From assembly GCA_030635025.1 (NCBI GenBank), contig DAOVZQ010000063.1, forward strand, positions 1 to 9,325: DNA of 9,325 nt, given 5' to 3'. A program made the position numbers and the translations under genes. This document shows, one piece after another, positions 7,559 through 9,325 of this stretch (its first letter is position 1; every line of letters begins with the position of its first letter). Source of the DNA: a bacterium. Lineage in GTDB: Bacteria > Krumholzibacteriota > Krumholzibacteriia > LZORAL124-64-63. A model generated the notes under the pieces. That model was not told where the DNA came from. It did no database searches and saw nothing but the letters and a program-made list of their open reading frames with translations.

Positions 7559-8143
7559 ATGTTCAAACGTTACCGCATCCGTACCCTCATCATCACCCTG
7601 TTCGCCCCCCTGGCGTTCATCGCGTTCCACGGCTGCGCCACGGACATCCCGTTCGCTCCTGACGATCCGATCACACGGACCAATCCCGATCACGTGCTCG
7701 ACTCGCTTCGCGATGCGTACGAGCGCATGTCGATAGAGTCCTATGAAGCATTGCTGCACCCTGATTACCGCTTCATCTTCGCCGACCCTCGCAAGGCACC
7801 TTACGGTCGCGACGACGACCTGGCCTCGACCGGCCGCATGTTCTCGGGCGTCACCGGGAAAAACAGCGCCGGCGAAGACGCGCCCGGCGTGGCGAGCATC
7901 GTCTTCAACCAACTCGAGATGCTCGAACGCTGGCGGCCGGCCGGCCTGGACGAAGTCGACTGGTCGGACGAGACCGGGGTCATGCGCGCGGTGATTCGCT
8001 ACGGTTTCGTGCTGAACCTGAAAGAAGACAGACGACTCAGTGTCTCGGGTCGTCAGATCGTCTACGCGGTCCCGGTGAAGACCGAGGACTGGGATGGCTC
8101 GCTGTATTGGCGCTGGCAGCTGCTGGGCCAGAAGGACCAGTGA
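7559..8143 (+). CDS. Putative lipoprotein, diverged first member of the tandem family (194 aa)
   Basis: Function unknown. The N-terminus has a positive stretch (K3, R4, R6, R8), a hydrophobic core 10-23 and F-H-G-C at 23-26. Cys26 preceded by Gly suggests lipoprotein processing, but Phe and His at -3 and -2 are unusual for a lipobox, so plain secretion or anchoring is possible. The body shares the family core of the next two genes: a helix A-Y-E-R-M-S-I-E-S-Y-E at 53-63, H-P-D-Y-R-F at 67-72 and D-D-L-A-S-T-G-R-M-F-S-G at 86-97, then a strand-rich C-terminal half. Size, the opening helix and the strand-rich remainder fit an NTF2/SnoaL-like cone fold; that is inference. GGGAGG at 7548-7553 is a good ribosome-binding site for ATG 7559. 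Local GC was 57% and 73% in the two 60-base lines I counted. A hairpin follows its stop. Confidence 0.85.
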   Translation: MFKRYRIRTLIITLFAPLAFIAFHGCATDIPFAPDDPITRTNPDHVLDSLRDAYERMSIESYEALLHPDYRFIFADPRKAPYGRDDDLASTGRMFSGVTGKNSAGEDAPGVASIVFNQLEMLERWRPAGLDEVDWSDETGVMRAVIRYGFVLNLKEDRRLSVSGRQIVYAVPVKTEDWDGSLYWRWQLLGQKDQ

Positions 8144-8150
8144 GTTGCCT

Positions 8151-8196
8151 GGGCGTCCGGAAAGCGGACCGGCGATCCGGGCGCCCCGTTGCTTTT
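8151..8196 (+). terminator. Probable intrinsic terminator after the first lipoprotein gene
   Basis: GGGCGTCCGG (8151-8160) pairs with CCGGGCGCCC (8177-8186), 10 bp with one G-U wobble and a 16-base loop, followed by CGTTGCTTTT. It begins 7 bases after the stop at 8141-8143. The T-tract is short and interrupted, so its efficiency is uncertain. Confidence 0.55.
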
Positions 8197-8202
8197 CCGC
8201 CG

Positions 8203-8230
8203 TTGATGAGGCATACTCATCAGGTATCCA
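8203..8230 (+). promoter_or_regulatory. Possible weak promoter for the lipoprotein pair
   Basis: TTGATG (8203-8208) and TATCCA (8225-8230) are 16 bases apart, downstream of the terminator-like hairpin and upstream of the 8305 start, where a promoter would be needed. The -10 match is poor. The call rests mainly on position. Confidence 0.2.
8204..8222. repeat. Perfect 7-bp inverted repeat TGATGAG-N5-CTCATCA
   Basis: TGATGAG (8204-8210) and CTCATCA (8216-8222) form a perfect palindrome around GCATA. It lies between the putative -35 and -10 boxes, where a dimeric regulator would block transcription, so it is a candidate operator. It could also be a small RNA hairpin. Confidence 0.4.
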
Positions 8231-8292
8231 GTGGCTCCGTCCCTATGCGGAGTGTCATCAAAAAACACACTATGGTCCCGATGCCGACACCC

Positions 8293-8307
8293 GGAGGTTC
8301 GATTTTG
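8293..8307 (+). promoter_or_regulatory. GGAGG SD and TTG start of the second lipoprotein gene
   Basis: GGAGG (8293-8297), a 7-base spacer and TTG (8305-8307). The same SD, spacer length and TTG-CA occur in the downstream copy. In-frame ATGs at 8272 and 8281 have no convincing SD; the one at 8281 would place the SD inside the coding region. Confidence 0.75.
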
Positions 8308-8946
8308 CACCCGACAAAGCCATGCGCGTGGTTCCTGACCGTCTGCCTGATTCTCGTCTCCATCGGACTGGTTGGTTGTTCGGACGACGACCCCATTATT
8401 CCAGACACCGGGGATACCACCCTTTACATATGGCCGGACACGCCCGACAAGCTGATGATAAATTTCGAACTGGCTTACTCCGAAATGAACATCACCGAAT
8501 ACGAAAACTGCCTCCATCCGGACTTTCAGTTCAAGTTCACCAACAATGATATCTGGGAACGTGCGGATGATGTGAACTCGACCACCAACATGTTCGCCGG
8601 AAATTCGGGAGAGGATTCCCAGGGTAGTCCTAGGATGGGAGTCAAGAGCATCGAGATCTCTCAGTTTACCCAGGAGCTGGATTGGGATACGACACTTCCT
8701 AACCACCCCGTTTTCCCAAGCTCCGAGAAAGCGCTCTACAAAGTTACCATCAGGTTCTTCCTGGAAAACGACTACAACACGATCACCATCTCGTCCCAGC
8801 AGCTCTTCTACGTCATGCCCGAGGAAGTGGACAAGGGGAACGGCACGACCCAGACCCGATTTTTCCTCTATGGACAGCAGGATCTCGAAGGTGAAGGTAA
8901 AGGGAACGAGGACATGACGTGGGGCGGGGTCAAGGCTCTCTATTGA
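8305..8946 (+). CDS. Putative lipoprotein of the tandem paralogous family (213 aa)
   Basis: Function unknown. From the TTG start the protein has a short n-region with one Lys (K5), a hydrophobic core about 7-23 and a canonical lipobox L-V-G-C at 22-25; Cys25 is followed by S-D-D-D-P. The acidic, Pro-rich linker (26-48) is typical of exported lipoproteins, probably reaching the outer membrane or cell surface. Core marks: helix L-A-Y-S-E-M-N-I-T-E-Y-E at 56-67, H-P-D-F-Q-F at 71-76 and D-D-V-N-S-T-T-N-M-F-A-G at 88-99, then alternating strands including an I-T-I-S-S-Q-Q-L-F-Y-V segment. The frame stays open upstream to 8107, inside the previous gene, but that extension is not supported. GC is clearly lower than in the permeases (27/60 and 30/60 in two counted lines). 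It is 161 bases after the first family member and 38 before the third, with no terminator between the last two, so those two are probably co-transcribed. Confidence 0.88.
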   Translation: MHPTKPCAWFLTVCLILVSIGLVGCSDDDPIIPDTGDTTLYIWPDTPDKLMINFELAYSEMNITEYENCLHPDFQFKFTNNDIWERADDVNSTTNMFAGNSGEDSQGSPRMGVKSIEISQFTQELDWDTTLPNHPVFPSSEKALYKVTIRFFLENDYNTITISSQQLFYVMPEEVDKGNGTTQTRFFLYGQQDLEGEGKGNEDMTWGGVKALY

Positions 8947-8972
8947 AAACGATGATTCCATTATCCATTACC

Positions 8973-8987
8973 GGAGGTTCAGACTTG
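8973..8987 (+). promoter_or_regulatory. GGAGG SD and TTG start of the third lipoprotein gene
   Basis: GGAGG (8973-8977), a 7-base spacer and TTG (8985-8987), identical in layout to the copy 680 bases upstream. An in-frame ATG at 8952 lacks an SD and would put this SD inside the gene. Confidence 0.75.
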
Positions 8988-9325
8988 CATTCGAAGAAGA
9001 CACTTGCCTGGTTTCTGACCGTCTGCCTGGTTCTCCTCTCCTTCGGACTGGTTGGTTGTTCTGACGACGACCCGACCACCCCGGAAACCGGGGATCCCAG
9101 CCCCTATGTGTGGCCCGATACGGCCGATAAGCTGATGGCGAATTTCGCACTGGCTTACGGCAACATGGATATCGAGGAGTACGAGAACTGCCTCCATCCG
9201 GACTTCCAGTTCATCTTCATGAACAACGACAGCTGGGATCGTGCGGACGACGTGACTTCGACCGAGAATATGTTTGCCGGTGATCCGGGCGAGGATCCTG
9301 ATGGTATGCCCAAGCCTGGAGTCCA
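8985..9325 (+). CDS. Putative lipoprotein, third family member (3' truncated by window)
   Basis: Function unknown. 113 codons are visible; if it matches its neighbour it would end near 9626. From the TTG it reads M-H-S-K-K-T-L-A-W-F-L then a hydrophobic core and L-V-G-C at 22-25, followed by S-D-D-D-P. The body keeps W-P-D-T-x-D-K-L-M, E-Y-E-N-C-L-H-P-D-F-Q-F and R-A-D-D-V-T-S-T-E-N-M-F-A-G. By hand count 79 of 113 residues equal those of the upstream copy in an ungapped alignment. Differences cluster in the linker and in scattered substitutions, as expected for a retained paralogue under selection rather than a decaying copy; no stop or frameshift is seen. The TTG start makes it easy for a gene finder to miss. 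It is in a different reading frame from its neighbour because 680 is not a multiple of three. Confidence 0.87.
   Translation, partial: MHSKKTLAWFLTVCLVLLSFGLVGCSDDDPTTPETGDPSPYVWPDTADKLMANFALAYGNMDIEEYENCLHPDFQFIFMNNDSWDRADDVTSTENMFAGDPGEDPDGMPKPGV

Larger units (their letters stand above)
8291..9325 (+). repeat. Tandem gene duplication with 680-base period
   Basis: The stretch from the ribosome-binding site at 8291 onward recurs from 8971 at an offset of exactly 680 bases. Anchors at this offset are CCGGAGGTTC (8291/8971), TTG (8305/8985) and CCTCCATCCG (8511/9191), so there is no net indel over at least 220 bases. Long identical blocks occur in the signal-peptide region, for example GGACTGGTTGGTTGTTC. 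The second copy runs off the window. Confidence 0.9.

Noticed and set aside
8107..8304. Extension of the second lipoprotein gene back to an ATG inside the previous gene
   Set aside because: It would bury a canonical lipoprotein signal peptide behind 66 unrelated residues, overlap the upstream gene and cross a terminator-like hairpin; the SD-TTG pair conserved with the next copy marks the real start.
8062..8961. 299-codon antisense frame over the second lipoprotein gene
   Set aside because: The + strand has an SD, a signal peptide, a lipobox and a conserved paralogue; the antisense product shows nothing recognisable.
1..9325. tRNA, rRNA, CRISPR arrays, insertion sequences
   Set aside because: I looked for cloverleaf-like ends, regularly spaced short repeats and terminal inverted repeats with transposase frames and saw none; the only tandem repeat is the lipoprotein gene duplication.

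Overview
High-GC bacterial DNA from a Gram-negative (diderm) organism. Two RND-type inner-membrane permeases and a run of lipoproteins imply an outer membrane and a periplasm. The permeases are about 65% GC in the stretches I counted. The combination of a two-permease RND operon with short 'lipobox + DDDP' lipoproteins in tandem recalls uncultured FCB-like or Eisenbacteria/Krumholzibacteria-like lineages. That placement is an impression from memory, not something the sequence proves.

Layout, all genes on the + strand. (1) 1-2931: an RND efflux permease of the HAE-1/AcrB kind, missing roughly its first 55-60 residues at the window edge. (2) 2928-6338: a second, larger RND permease (1136 aa), translationally coupled to the first by a 4-base GTGA overlap. 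(3) 6396-7364: an uncharacterised P-loop protein that looks like a small-molecule or nucleotide kinase, behind a strong ribosome-binding site. (4) 7365-7558: a 194-base non-coding gap with a 14-bp GC hairpin, a weakly folded leader and a textbook intrinsic terminator that ends only 24 bases before the next gene. (5) 7559 to the window end: at least three paralogous secreted lipoproteins (7559-8143, 8305-8946, 8985-9325 truncated).

The two permeases probably form one tripartite pump, perhaps as a heteromer, with a periplasmic adaptor and a TolC-like channel encoded upstream outside the window. The second permease has two extra predicted membrane helices in its central loop and a longer TM10-TM11 loop, and its proton-relay residues differ from those of its partner.

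The most unusual part is the lipoprotein array. The last two genes are a tandem duplication with an exact 680-base period and no net indel over the visible overlap. Both share an SD-spacer-TTG start, which reveals the last gene even though it has no well-placed ATG. The more diverged first gene keeps the same core: a Y-x-x-M helix, H-P-D-[FY]-x-F, and D-D-[LV]-x-S-T-x-x-M-F-[AS]-G. Their function is unknown; an NTF2/SnoaL-like fold is my inference. No tRNA, rRNA, CRISPR array, insertion sequence or transposase gene is visible.
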